This document shows positions 40,809 to 49,522 of a stretch of 64,000 bases of DNA, one piece after another. The stretch comes from Lachnospiraceae bacterium (GTDB taxonomy: Bacteria > Bacillota > Clostridia > Lachnospirales > Lachnospiraceae). Position 1 is the first letter of the stretch; each line of letters opens with the position of its first letter. Below the pieces are notes generated by a model, which ran no database searches, was not told the DNA's origin, and saw only the letters and a program-made list of their open reading frames with translations. Position numbers and translations under genes: made by a program. The DNA is taken from positions 1 through 64,000 of the forward strand of contig RYVZ01000014.1 in the NCBI GenBank assembly GCA_003979345.1, given 5' to 3'.

Positions 40809-42120
40809 GAAGCATTTCTCCGTATTTTCTTTTGATTCTGTCGATTTTGAGCTGATCCTGCTTTGTCATGCCGAATCCCATAAAACGGCAGATATGGTCA
40901 TTTTTTAATATGCAGTAGCACATGCGCTTCCAACTCGGAATATCTTTGGAAGACTTAATATCATCGGTATCATCGGGAATATTGCCGATAAACACGACTC
41001 TGGTATTTTTCATTAACGTATAATTGGATATGCCGTTCCGCCGGATTTTGTATCCGTGATCGATCAGTTCCTGAATAACGTTTTCTTCCAGTCCGCCGCC
41101 GGTCTTATGCCAAAATTCGATGGAAGTCCTGAATTTTTTCACATAATTATTTCGGAGCCTTGCCGGAAGTGTGTCCAGCAAAAATTTGGTGTAGGATTCC
41201 CATGTGTGGTCGGGCGGGAGAGAGATGTTACGATAGCCCATTGCCTTTGTTTTGCCATAGATGGAACCAAAATTTGCACCGCGCACCCGCCCCACAAGCT
41301 TTGTCCAGATTTCAGGATCGATGACCCGGTACAAATTCAGGGAGTCCTTGGAATAATCGTTAAACGGCGAAGCGACCCGCATCTGATTGATTTTGAGTCC
41401 GGCTTTATAATACAGATCGTAGAGCTGATTATAATCATAATTAAAACGATAATTTGCAACCCAGACATCCTGATTGGACCAGTCATAGAGCGGCGAAGCG
41501 CACCATACGTCCTTAAACTGTTTGGAAATCCAGCATTCTCCCTGATAGCCGTACCTTTTATTGACGATACCGCTGTATCTCTGCAAGGACTCATCCGCAC
41601 GTATGCCAAGCAGACAGACCGTATTCTGATTCCCGTGCTGTTCTTTATAAAAACGGCCAAACTGTTTTGCAAGATCTTCCTGATGCATTTTGTAAGTATA
41701 ATGGTGAAAAGGATGATCGATCGTGATGACATATGGATAATCCGGACGTTTGCGGACCCATAGTTCTTCTTTCGCGTCATCCCACGGGTACCAGTACATT
41801 TCATAACTGCTGAGCGCAGTTCTGGTCGCCATCGGCAGACAGACCCAGTAAAGATCGCATTCCCCTTCCAAAGCCTTAAATGTTCTGGTAATATATTCGG
41901 TGGTCACGGTGTATTGCGCTTCAAAATCCTGATGAAATACGCCGATCCGGCGGTCAGGGTAATATTTGCGCTTGAAATCCAAAAGAAGATGCAGCAGGAC
42001 GCCGCTGTCTTTCCCGCCGCTGAATGATACATAAATATTAGGAAATTCACGAAACAGGTAATGAAACCGCTGTTGTACGGCTTCATAAACACTTAGGTTC
42101 TGATAGCCTTTTGTCATCAT
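40795..42120 (-). CDS. ibrA: IbrA-like PP-loop (PAPS reductase-family) protein
   Basis: A 441-residue adenylating PP-loop ATPase with a DUF3440-like C-terminus. SGGKDS (residues 34-39) is the pyrophosphate loop, GIRADES (172-178) and PLYDWSNQDVW (210-220) are PAPS-reductase-type motifs. The PAPS reductase catalytic Cys region is not conserved, and no sulfate-assimilation gene is near, so a nucleic-acid or protein modification role is likelier, as for the related DndC. First gene of the pair; the start is ATG 42120 or the adjacent ATG 42117. Three 26-bp-period repeats lie upstream. Confidence 0.85.
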   Translation of the reverse strand: MMTKGYQNLSVYEAVQQRFHYLFREFPNIYVSFSGGKDSGVLLHLLLDFKRKYYPDRRIGVFHQDFEAQYTVTTEYITRTFKALEGECDLYWVCLPMATRTALSSYEMYWYPWDDAKEELWVRKRPDYPYVITIDHPFHHYTYKMHQEDLAKQFGRFYKEQHGNQNTVCLLGIRADESLQRYSGIVNKRYGYQGECWISKQFKDVWCASPLYDWSNQDVWVANYRFNYDYNQLYDLYYKAGLKINQMRVASPFNDYSKDSLNLYRVIDPEIWTKLVGRVRGANFGSIYGKTKAMGYRNISLPPDHTWESYTKFLLDTLPARLRNNYVKKFRTSIEFWHKTGGGLEENVIQELIDHGYKIRRNGISNYTLMKNTRVVFIGNIPDDTDDIKSSKDIPSWKRMCYCILKNDHICRFMGFGMTKQDQLKIDRIKRKYGEMLHDGI

Positions 42121-42172
42121 GTCTGATCACCTTATCTTCCGCAATCTTTTCTGCGTTTATCAGGCGCTTTTC

Positions 42173-42243
42173 TTTTGCCTAATGTACTTATCTTTAGCTT
42201 TTGTCTAATGCACTTATCCGTTGATTTTGTCCAATGTACTGTC
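42173..42243 (-). repeat. Three direct repeats at 26-bp period upstream of ibrA
   Basis: Near-identical units TTTTG(C/T)C(T/C)AATG(T/C)ACTTATC occur at 42173-42192, 42199-42218 and 42225-42243, exactly 26 bases apart, with unrelated 6-base spacers. They lie 53 bases before the ibrA start, in the promoter position. Each holds TTRGRCAAAA on the transcribed-sense strand. They look like regulator-binding iterons. Confidence 0.75.
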
Positions 42244-42269
42244 TGGCACATCGGCGGAGCGTTTTCACT

Positions 42270-45200
42270 TTAGGAAAACAGCTTGCGGAACGCGTCTTCG
42301 CTCATGGAATAAAGCGTGTGAGAAACAGTTTCTTTCCATGTTCCGGCATAGCGGCACAAGCTTGAAAGCAGGCACGCCGCTTCTGCATGCCCTTCAGCCG
42401 CAAGCAGCGGGAGAGGACTTGTGCAGATGATAAGCGGTACATCCGCATCGTTCAGGCGGATCTCATAGATCATGCCGAGGCGGTGGTTGCGCTCAAAGTT
42501 GTCGATGGTCTGTACGATCGGCACAATGTCAGTTCCGTCGAGAATGGTAGATGCGGAATTCATGACAATATCCCACCACTGCGGCGTGGAATAGCTGTTT
42601 GTCGGAAAACCGGACAATGCCGGATGCTCTTTTCGGATCAGAAGTCCCATTGTCCCGACCGGAATTTCTTTGTTCATGCCCTCCGAAATGCTGCGGAACA
42701 TCGGATAGCACCAGAAATCTGTACAGTAAGTGCCGGTAACGGCATTCGGATTCTGCTCTTTGGAAAGGCAGAGAACCGCGGGAATACCGGCGCGCACACT
42801 TCTGACCGCACTGTCCGGATCTGTCGTGACGTCCGCATTCTGGAAACGGAAACAAAGAGCAGTGTCGGTGCTGCCGACACTTCCATCCGCGCACAATGCG
42901 GCATCGGGCGCAGGATAACTCCAAAGTTCGTAACGGTTGGCAATGTCGGTTCCCGAAAGGCGGATATGCAGCAAATAATGCTCCGGATTATCGGACGCCG
43001 GAATTTCGAGTGTAAACGGGCATAAAGGCGTATAGCCGTTTTCAGTCAGTTTTGCGGGTACGTCCAAATTCTGTGTCAGGACTGTTCTGCCGCTTTGCGC
43101 ATCACTTAAAAGGAGTTCTACTGACAGGGAGTCCGGCAGTGTTTTGCGGTACCATGTCAGGGAAAGCATGCCGGAAAACGTGGAACCGTTTTTCAGCACA
43201 TAGGAGGAAAATTCCGCCTGTATGACGGCGTCGGAGCAGAAATGCCTGAATTCTTCCGCACTGATGATGCCTTTATTTTCCATAAATGCATCGAGCATGC
43301 CGACGAGCGCGGTCCCCTGTCCGGAAAAGTCCTGAATATCCAGAATCTGGAAGCCTGCCATGTCCTTCGTGCGCAGAGCTGTTTCCAGTTCGTCTTTATA
43401 GCATGCTGCAGCGAGCGCGCCGGAAGACTTGAAATAGTCTTTTGCCATTGCGGACAAACCATTCTCTTTAAGCCGCCTGCGGAAGATCTCAAAATTGCGC
43501 GCTTCTAATACGCCGGTATATTTGGAGATCTCATCAAAATCGGGATAAGTCTCGTACTGGCCGATCTCATGGGATACGACCGGAATATGCGGGATTAATT
43601 CTTTTGCGGCTTCCGTCAGCTTTACACGTTTGATTCCGGTGCCGTACTGGATCTCGATCATGCCGTCCTCGCCGACTGCCGCGCTGCTTTCGGGATAATC
43701 GGGGAAAATAGCGGATTCATAATTGAAATCCGTGCAGGGGCGGTCGGTCTGCACATGGCCGAGAGGCTGGTCGCACATCGCATAGGAGCCGCGGATCTGC
43801 CGGTCAACGGTAAAACGGACGCCGCAGAAAAAGTCGTCGTTTGACTGAATGTTGGGAATCCATTGGAAATTGTTGGAGCCCTGCGTGTACAGATGGCGAT
43901 TATCGTAAGCTTTATAGCCGCCGACCAGTTCGTTGACTGCTTCGGGACTTCCCCAAAGCTCGTTTCCCATCGACATCATACAAAAAGAAGGATGGTTGCC
44001 GAATTCATCCAAAATGCGGAATCCTTCTTTGGTCAGGTATTTCTGGCTTGTCCCGTCATAACCTTCTTCGCCTTCGGCGGCAAACGTCCCCCAGAAAGGC
44101 AGCTCGGGTTCGTAATAAATACCAAGCAGGTCAGCGGCAAGAAAAGCGGCTTCAGGCGGGCAGCAGGTGTGGCAGCGGTAATGGTTGATACCGAACTCTT
44201 TCGCTTTGCGCATAACAGCCAGCCAGCCGGAAAGATTCATCGGGGCATAGCCGGTCAGCGGGAAGATCATACCGTCATGCTTACCGCGCAGAAATGTTTT
44301 GCGGCCGTTGATCATAAAGTGCATGCCGCGCGCTTCAAATTTACGGATACCGCACCATACGGCGGCAGAGTCGCCATGTCCGTTTTCATCCGTGAGTGAG
44401 ACAGCCAGGCGCAGCACAGCCGGATCGTATTCGTCCCATACCGGCAGCGATGCCGGAAGCGCCGCGCTGAAGTGTATCATGTCTTTCTCACACTCGCATT
44501 GTACGGTGGATGCCCCGGCTTTTATACCGGACGGCTGTCCGTCAAAGCTGTCTGAGGCAAGCGTGACAGCCGATGCCTCCACGAGGACCTGCTCTGCGGG
44601 CAGGATCGTATGAAGTCCGTAAGCGTCGGAAGGCATGTCCGGTACGGACATGCTGCCCAGTGTGACAGGAAGTACTTTCACGGTTAGATTGGTATGCGCA
44701 GCGTCCTGAAAGCGATCGATCAGGACCGTGCCGGACAGAATCCTTTTTTCATAATCCGTGTCGATACGGATCTGACGGATGCGCAGTGTATCATAAAATG
44801 TCAGCGTCATCTCACCAAGGATACCGTTCCAGTTTGTCTGTGTATCGGGAGAGGTCATGTGACCGCCGCGCGTCGGATAGTCTGTGTTGGAAGTCATGAT
44901 CGTCAGAACAGGGTGCTCCTGTCGGATCAATGTGGTCAGATCATAGATATGTGATGTGCAGAGGCTGTCCTGCGAACCGGCATAGACGCCGTTGACCCAG
45001 ACATGGGAGATTCTTGTGCGTTCAAGCTTCAGAATGGCGTGCTGTCCGACTGCTTCGGGCGCGATGTCAAGCGTCCGCTGATACCATGCATAGCCTTCGG
45101 TAAGGTGGCGGACAGTCAGAGTGCCGGCCTCTAAAGCCGGATTGGGAGCGCCTTTTTTCTGCTCCGAAGTGGTGCCGGGAAGGTGAATGGTATCGGAAAA

Positions 45201-45290
45201 GGAATCAGTCTCGTAGTGCGCTTCCATGCCTTTTCTTTCGTTATCAAGCCGGAAAGCCCAGTCTCCGGAAAGATCATACTGACAGGTCAT
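42270..45290 (-). CDS. Glycoside hydrolase family 2, long form
   Basis: A 1006-residue cytosolic GH2 enzyme: jelly-roll (CQYDLSGDWAFRLDN), immunoglobulin-like domain, TIM barrel with acid/base Glu444 in MGNELWG and nucleophile Glu575 in SHEIGQYE, then about 400 residues of further beta domains. The nucleophile context SHEIGQY is that of uncharacterised GH2 members, so activity is not predicted beyond exo-beta-glycosidase. The start ATG 45290 has GGAG 9 bases upstream; the frame remains open to 45479 but without a ribosome site. It has no transporter neighbour. Confidence 0.82.
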   Translation of the reverse strand: MTCQYDLSGDWAFRLDNERKGMEAHYETDSFSDTIHLPGTTSEQKKGAPNPALEAGTLTVRHLTEGYAWYQRTLDIAPEAVGQHAILKLERTRISHVWVNGVYAGSQDSLCTSHIYDLTTLIRQEHPVLTIMTSNTDYPTRGGHMTSPDTQTNWNGILGEMTLTFYDTLRIRQIRIDTDYEKRILSGTVLIDRFQDAAHTNLTVKVLPVTLGSMSVPDMPSDAYGLHTILPAEQVLVEASAVTLASDSFDGQPSGIKAGASTVQCECEKDMIHFSAALPASLPVWDEYDPAVLRLAVSLTDENGHGDSAAVWCGIRKFEARGMHFMINGRKTFLRGKHDGMIFPLTGYAPMNLSGWLAVMRKAKEFGINHYRCHTCCPPEAAFLAADLLGIYYEPELPFWGTFAAEGEEGYDGTSQKYLTKEGFRILDEFGNHPSFCMMSMGNELWGSPEAVNELVGGYKAYDNRHLYTQGSNNFQWIPNIQSNDDFFCGVRFTVDRQIRGSYAMCDQPLGHVQTDRPCTDFNYESAIFPDYPESSAAVGEDGMIEIQYGTGIKRVKLTEAAKELIPHIPVVSHEIGQYETYPDFDEISKYTGVLEARNFEIFRRRLKENGLSAMAKDYFKSSGALAAACYKDELETALRTKDMAGFQILDIQDFSGQGTALVGMLDAFMENKGIISAEEFRHFCSDAVIQAEFSSYVLKNGSTFSGMLSLTWYRKTLPDSLSVELLLSDAQSGRTVLTQNLDVPAKLTENGYTPLCPFTLEIPASDNPEHYLLHIRLSGTDIANRYELWSYPAPDAALCADGSVGSTDTALCFRFQNADVTTDPDSAVRSVRAGIPAVLCLSKEQNPNAVTGTYCTDFWCYPMFRSISEGMNKEIPVGTMGLLIRKEHPALSGFPTNSYSTPQWWDIVMNSASTILDGTDIVPIVQTIDNFERNHRLGMIYEIRLNDADVPLIICTSPLPLLAAEGHAEAACLLSSLCRYAGTWKETVSHTLYSMSEDAFRKLFS

Positions 45291-45528
45291 AATCAGATTC
45301 TCCATTTCTATACTTTTATGGTATTTTATGCTATAAAACCGCAGACCGGACGATGTGCCGGCAGGCGCGCGGTCCTGTCCTGAAAGCGGAAAAACGCCGG
45401 ATATGAAGCATTTAGCCGTAGTTATAAGCATAGCATAAGTGGAAATGAATTGCGAGGGGGCGTGCCGATTTTTTGCCAAATTTTTCCAATTTTATTTTTT
45501 GGATTCTATAAATTTCTATAAAAAACAG

Positions 45529-45557
45529 TTGGATTTAGAGGCTGTTTTTGATAAAAT
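45529..45557 (+). promoter_or_regulatory. Promoter of the zinc-ribbon/TPM genes
   Basis: TTGGAT (45529-45534), 17 bases, TAAAAT (45552-45557) lie about 45 bases before the ATG at 45604. Confidence 0.55.
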
Positions 45558-45603
45558 AGTACAATAAAAATAGAAATAACAGGTTATATGCGAGGACGTT
45601 GAA

Positions 45604-46584
45604 ATGATTTATAAATGTCACAATTGCGGAGGAAACGTTGTCTACGATCCGCAGCGAAAGAAAATGTATTGCGCGCACTGTGAGGGAACGGACAGTGAGG
45701 AGCCGGTATCCGGCGGCGGAATCGCACAGTGCGCAAACTGCGGGGCGCCGCTTCAAATCAAAACGTTTCAGTCTGCGGGGAAATGCGATCATTGCGGCTG
45801 TTATCAGATTTTCGAGGAGCGGGTCAGCGGGCAGTTTACGCCCCATTTGATCCTGCCGTTTACAATCAGCAGGCAGGAGGCGGAGCGAAAGCTGAACACG
45901 GAGTTTGGCTGGCGTACGTTTGCGCCTTCCTCATTTCTCTCAAGGGCGACCCTGCAGAAGATGGAAGGAATGTATGTTCCTTTTTTTATGTACGACTATC
46001 ATGTGCATTATGACTGGTCGGGAAAAGGAACAAAAGTACGGGCGTGGACGTCGGGAGATACAGAATATACGGAAACCGCCTACTATCATATCAACAGGAG
46101 TATGGAAGCAGATTTTATGCGTATACCGGTGGATGCTTCGAACGCGATGGACGATACGAAGATGGATCTGGTAGAGCCATATGATTACTGGGCGCTTGAA
46201 CGATTTCAGATGAAGTATATGTCCGGTTTCTTTTCGGAAATGTATAATCAGGGTTCGCAGCAGCTTGAGCCTCGTGCACACAGGAAAGCGGAACGGGATG
46301 CGGAAGAGCTGATGATGCAGTCCATTGCGGGATATGCAACGCTTACGCCGGAGTACCGGAATATGAATGTGGATCAAAAAGCGGTCGATTACGCGCTGAT
46401 GCCGGTGTGGGTGTATGAATATGAGTACGGCGGGGAGACATATATATTTTATGTAAACGGACAGACGGGGAAGATTGTGGGAAAGATGCCGCTGTCTAAG
46501 CCGAAAATGATTGGTTACAGCGCGTCCGTATTTGGATTCATGATGATCATCGGACAGCTTGTACGCATGATCATGGAGGTATAA
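45604..46584 (+). CDS. Zinc-ribbon membrane-associated protein
   Basis: A 326-residue protein with two N-terminal zinc ribbons (CHNCGG with YCAHCEG; CANCGAP with CDHCGC). A large soluble region follows, with LPFTISRQEAERKL and GMYVPFFMYDYHVHYDW, then VDYALMPVWVYEYEYGGETYIFYVNGQTGKIVGKMPLS and a C-terminal helix. The pattern is that of proteins often annotated as TFIIB-type zinc ribbon; their role is unknown. It is followed 66 bases later by a TPM-domain gene, a recurrent pairing that suggests a shared membrane function. Confidence 0.75.
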   Translation: MIYKCHNCGGNVVYDPQRKKMYCAHCEGTDSEEPVSGGGIAQCANCGAPLQIKTFQSAGKCDHCGCYQIFEERVSGQFTPHLILPFTISRQEAERKLNTEFGWRTFAPSSFLSRATLQKMEGMYVPFFMYDYHVHYDWSGKGTKVRAWTSGDTEYTETAYYHINRSMEADFMRIPVDASNAMDDTKMDLVEPYDYWALERFQMKYMSGFFSEMYNQGSQQLEPRAHRKAERDAEELMMQSIAGYATLTPEYRNMNVDQKAVDYALMPVWVYEYEYGGETYIFYVNGQTGKIVGKMPLSKPKMIGYSASVFGFMMIIGQLVRMIMEV

Positions 46585-46650
46585 GTTTGAAAGTAAACTT
46601 TCAAATATTGATTGGTATGTGCGCTGAAGCGCACAAAGGGGTATACTGAT

Positions 46651-47535
46651 ATGAAAAAATACATAAAAAGTATGGCTTTTTTTCTGATCGCCATTGCGGT
46701 ACTGCTGGTCATTTACTTTGTGATACGGGGAATGAGGGGCGTTGTCGGGGAAGATTATGTGCGTGGCAACTTAACGGCACCCGCACAGAGAGTTTATGAT
46801 TATGCGGGTGTGCTGACTGCTTCCGAGGAAGAAAAGCTGGAAAAGCTGATCGCGAAGCGGGAAGGGCAGATCGGATGCGATATCGTTCTGGTCATCTTAA
46901 ATGAGCCGCTTTCTTCCTATGCCAAAGCATATGAGGACGTGCTTGGGCATCTGTCAGAATCGGAATATGTAATGGTCTATGCAGACAATTTTTATGACGA
47001 GTATGCATTTGGATACAACAAGCCGCACGGGGATGGCTGTGTGTTCGTGGATAACTGGGATCGGAGCGACAGCGCTTATGGATATGCATATAACTGGCTG
47101 TCCACCTCGGGCAGGGTCGAGAGCCGGTTTTCCACGAGTATGATCGATCACGTGGTGGATGAAGTCAACAGCAGGGTCAACAGCGATCCCTATGAAGCGT
47201 ATAAGAGTTATGTAAACAATATTTATTCCTATATGTCAGGACACGGCTCACCGGGCAGATTTGTGATTCCGTTGTATGCAGTCGTGATTGTGAGCGTGTT
47301 GGTTGCGGTCTTTTATCTGATTGGTAATCTGACTAAAAATATTGGGGCCAGAACGACCGCAAGTAATACTTATGTAAACGGCGGGAAGCCGAAGATGACA
47401 GTCATGACCGATCATTTTATCAGCAAGAGTGTGACAAAGAGACATATTGAAAGAAGCAGCGGCGGAGGCGGCGGGGGAGGCCATCATACTTCTGCAGGCG
47501 GTCATTCCCACGGCGGCGGGGGAGGTCATCATTGA
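46651..47535 (+). CDS. TPM-domain membrane protein with Gly/His tail
   Basis: A 294-residue protein. An N-terminal membrane helix (MAFFLIAIAVLLVIYFVI) precedes a TPM (TLP18.3/Psb32/MOLO-1) domain with VYDYAGVLTASEEEKLEKLI and IGCDIVLVILNEPL. A second helix lies near residues 205-228. The tail is SSGGGGGGGHHTSAGGHSHGGGGGHH, likely to bind metal ions. AAAGGGG lies 9 bases before ATG 46651. It is probably cotranscribed with the zinc-ribbon gene. Confidence 0.85.
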   Translation: MKKYIKSMAFFLIAIAVLLVIYFVIRGMRGVVGEDYVRGNLTAPAQRVYDYAGVLTASEEEKLEKLIAKREGQIGCDIVLVILNEPLSSYAKAYEDVLGHLSESEYVMVYADNFYDEYAFGYNKPHGDGCVFVDNWDRSDSAYGYAYNWLSTSGRVESRFSTSMIDHVVDEVNSRVNSDPYEAYKSYVNNIYSYMSGHGSPGRFVIPLYAVVIVSVLVAVFYLIGNLTKNIGARTTASNTYVNGGKPKMTVMTDHFISKSVTKRHIERSSGGGGGGGHHTSAGGHSHGGGGGHH

Positions 47536-47643
47536 CAGGTTTCGGCGGCTTCAGACAGTTTATACAGCGTTTGGGCGGTCAGTATGCCTTATGACAGGCA
47601 GTGTGCAATTGCCTGTTATCGTTTACGGAAAGGAGAGTTCATT

Positions 47644-48870
47644 ATGAAAAAGAGAACATGGAGAGCGGTGTTTGCCGTGCTGGTATGTGCGGTCATGCTG
47701 ATGTGCGGAGCCTGCGGAGGTGATGCGCAGGATTCCAAAAAGCAGGGAGATGCGGCGGAAGAGGTCACGAATACACCGGATGACGGAAATAACGCGGACA
47801 GCAGCGGCGCGGACTCAGGAGAGGACATTGTCGGCGGCGGTTCGGACGAGGGCGGTGACATTGCGGATGGCAGCGGCACGGACGCCGGGGAAAACACGGC
47901 AAATGACGGTAGTCCAGAAGGCAATGATTCTACGGACATCACTGCGCTTAAGGAGCAGATGGGCTTTCATGTGGAAGGGCGGGCGCTTCTGGATGCGAAC
48001 GGTAATCCGTTTGTCATGCGCGGCGTCAACCATGCGCACACCTGGTTTGCGGACGAGCTTGGCACTGCGTTAAAGGCGATACAGGAGACGGGGTCTAACG
48101 CGGTGCGCATCGTACTCTCTGACGGAGGACAGTGGACAAAGACGGATGCGCAGGCAGTGGCGGATATTTTGGCGATCTGCAAGAATCTGGGAATGGTCGC
48201 GATTTTGGAAGTACATGATGCAACCGGCTATAATGATGTGGATTCGCTGTTACAGGCGGCGGAATATTTTGTGGAGATCAAAGATGTGCTGATTGGTACC
48301 GAAGATACCTGCATCATCAATATTGCCAACGAGTGGGGCGGTGACTGGAACAGCGGGCGCTGGCGTGAAGGGTATACGCAGGCGATTCCAATGCTGCGTG
48401 AGGCAGGTCTGGCACATACGATTATGGTGGATTCCTGTGGCTGGGGTCAGTACGGAAAGTGTATCGGAGATTATGGAAGGGAAGTATTTGAGGCGGATGT
48501 GCTCGGCAACACGATGTTTTCCGTTCACATGTACGGAACCGCGGGCGGCACAGAGAAATCCATCGATGATAATATCGGTTATGCGCTTGATCAGGATCTG
48601 TGTCTTGTGATCGGAGAATTTGGCTACAACCATTCTGACGGCGATGTTTTGGAAGATTATATCATGGCGCGCTGTGTGGAGCTTGAAGTGGGTTATCTTG
48701 CATGGTCATGGAAAGGGAACGGAGGCGGCGTGGAGTATCTTGATCTGGCGTTAGACTGGAACGGCGCGCGTCTCTCGGAGGACTGGGGGGAGATCGTCAT
48801 AAACGGTCCGAACGGGATCAGGGAGACAGCAGAGCCGTGCACGGTGTTTACGGCGGCGGACCAGGATTAG
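47644..48870 (+). CDS. Cell-surface GH5-like glycoside hydrolase lipoprotein
   Basis: A 408-residue protein with a signal peptide ending in a probable lipobox (CGAC, Cys24), then a 75-residue Asp/Gly/Ser linker and a TIM barrel. FVMRGVNHAHTWFADEL opens it, INIANEWGGDW holds the acid/base Glu and LVIGEFGYN the nucleophile Glu. This fits GH5 endo-mannanase-like enzymes. It would cut polysaccharide outside the cell. AAAGGAG precedes ATG 47644. Neither a transporter nor other polysaccharide genes lie nearby. Confidence 0.82.
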   Translation: MKKRTWRAVFAVLVCAVMLMCGACGGDAQDSKKQGDAAEEVTNTPDDGNNADSSGADSGEDIVGGGSDEGGDIADGSGTDAGENTANDGSPEGNDSTDITALKEQMGFHVEGRALLDANGNPFVMRGVNHAHTWFADELGTALKAIQETGSNAVRIVLSDGGQWTKTDAQAVADILAICKNLGMVAILEVHDATGYNDVDSLLQAAEYFVEIKDVLIGTEDTCIINIANEWGGDWNSGRWREGYTQAIPMLREAGLAHTIMVDSCGWGQYGKCIGDYGREVFEADVLGNTMFSVHMYGTAGGTEKSIDDNIGYALDQDLCLVIGEFGYNHSDGDVLEDYIMARCVELEVGYLAWSWKGNGGGVEYLDLALDWNGARLSEDWGEIVINGPNGIRETAEPCTVFTAADQD

Positions 48871-48983
48871 CAACGGAGATTTCAAAGAAGACAGGACATC
48901 AAAAGACAGAACATAAAAAAACATCAAAAGGGAAACATCAAAGAAAGGATCATAGAAGCGGGTTTCAAAAGAGGGTCAAAAAA

Positions 48984-49018
48984 AGAGTTTCGCAGGGGTG
49001 TCGCGGAACTCTTTTTTC
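48984..49018 (+). terminator. Terminator after the GH5 gene
   Basis: AGAGTTTCGC (48984-48993) pairs with GCGGAACTCT (49003-49012) with one T-G pair and is followed by six T. Just upstream, a motif like ACATCAAAAG recurs three times at 48896-48940, in low-complexity DNA. Confidence 0.8.
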
Positions 49019-49074
49019 TATTTCTATTAAATTCAAAAAAGATATGCCTCAGCGGGATTTATAAAAATCACGCA

Positions 49075-49341
49075 TTAGCAGAATACTTTGTTGTATGCAA
49101 GATTCAGGCGGGAAATTTTTCTGGAAGCGTAATTCTTGTGATATACGCCCTTGCTCGTCGCCTTATCAATCGCGCTTGTCGCCGCCAACACGGCAGAAGC
49201 AGCTGCATCCTTATCTTTAGCGTCGATCGCTGCATATACTTTCTTGATCGCAGTTCTCACGCCGGAGCGGATCGCTTTATTTCTGTCTGCCTTTTTCCGG
49301 CTGACTAAAATTCTCTTCTTCGCGGATTTGATATTTGCCAT
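49075..49341 (-). CDS. rpsT: Ribosomal protein S20
   Basis: The 88-residue basic protein MANIKSAKKRILVSRKKADRN... is full-length S20 of the small subunit. GGAGGT lies upstream of ATG 49341. Divergent from gpr, as in many Clostridia. Confidence 0.97.
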   Translation of the reverse strand: MANIKSAKKRILVSRKKADRNKAIRSGVRTAIKKVYAAIDAKDKDAAASAVLAATSAIDKATSKGVYHKNYASRKISRLNLAYNKVFC

Positions 49342-49430
49342 GATAACACCTCCATATCTGATCGTTGTATTAACTCCCGGTGTTTCATTATAGCCGGACA
49401 CGGACGAACTAATGTAAACACACATAGAGT

Positions 49431-49459
49431 ATGATAGTGAATTTGAATGATTCTGTCAA
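49431..49459 (-). promoter_or_regulatory. Promoter of rpsT
   Basis: On the minus strand TTGACA (49459-49454), 17 bases, TATCAT (49436-49431) lie about 90 bases before the rpsT start. Confidence 0.7.
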
Positions 49460-49522
49460 TACATAATTTTCTTTTTTTGGGTCAAAATAAAAAAATCTTG
49501 TATGAAAAGAGGGATTAGTAAG

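Noticed and set aside
41056..41763. 235-residue open frame opposite the IbrA-like gene
   Set aside because: Antisense to a well-conserved protein, with Ile/Cys-rich composition and no ribosome site.
42173..42243. CRISPR-like array from the regular repeats
   Set aside because: Only three repeats with 6-base spacers and no cas genes; this is a promoter-region repeat, not a CRISPR.
42387..43025. 212-residue open frame opposite the second GH2 gene
   Set aside because: Shadow of the GH2 coding sequence; no family resemblance.
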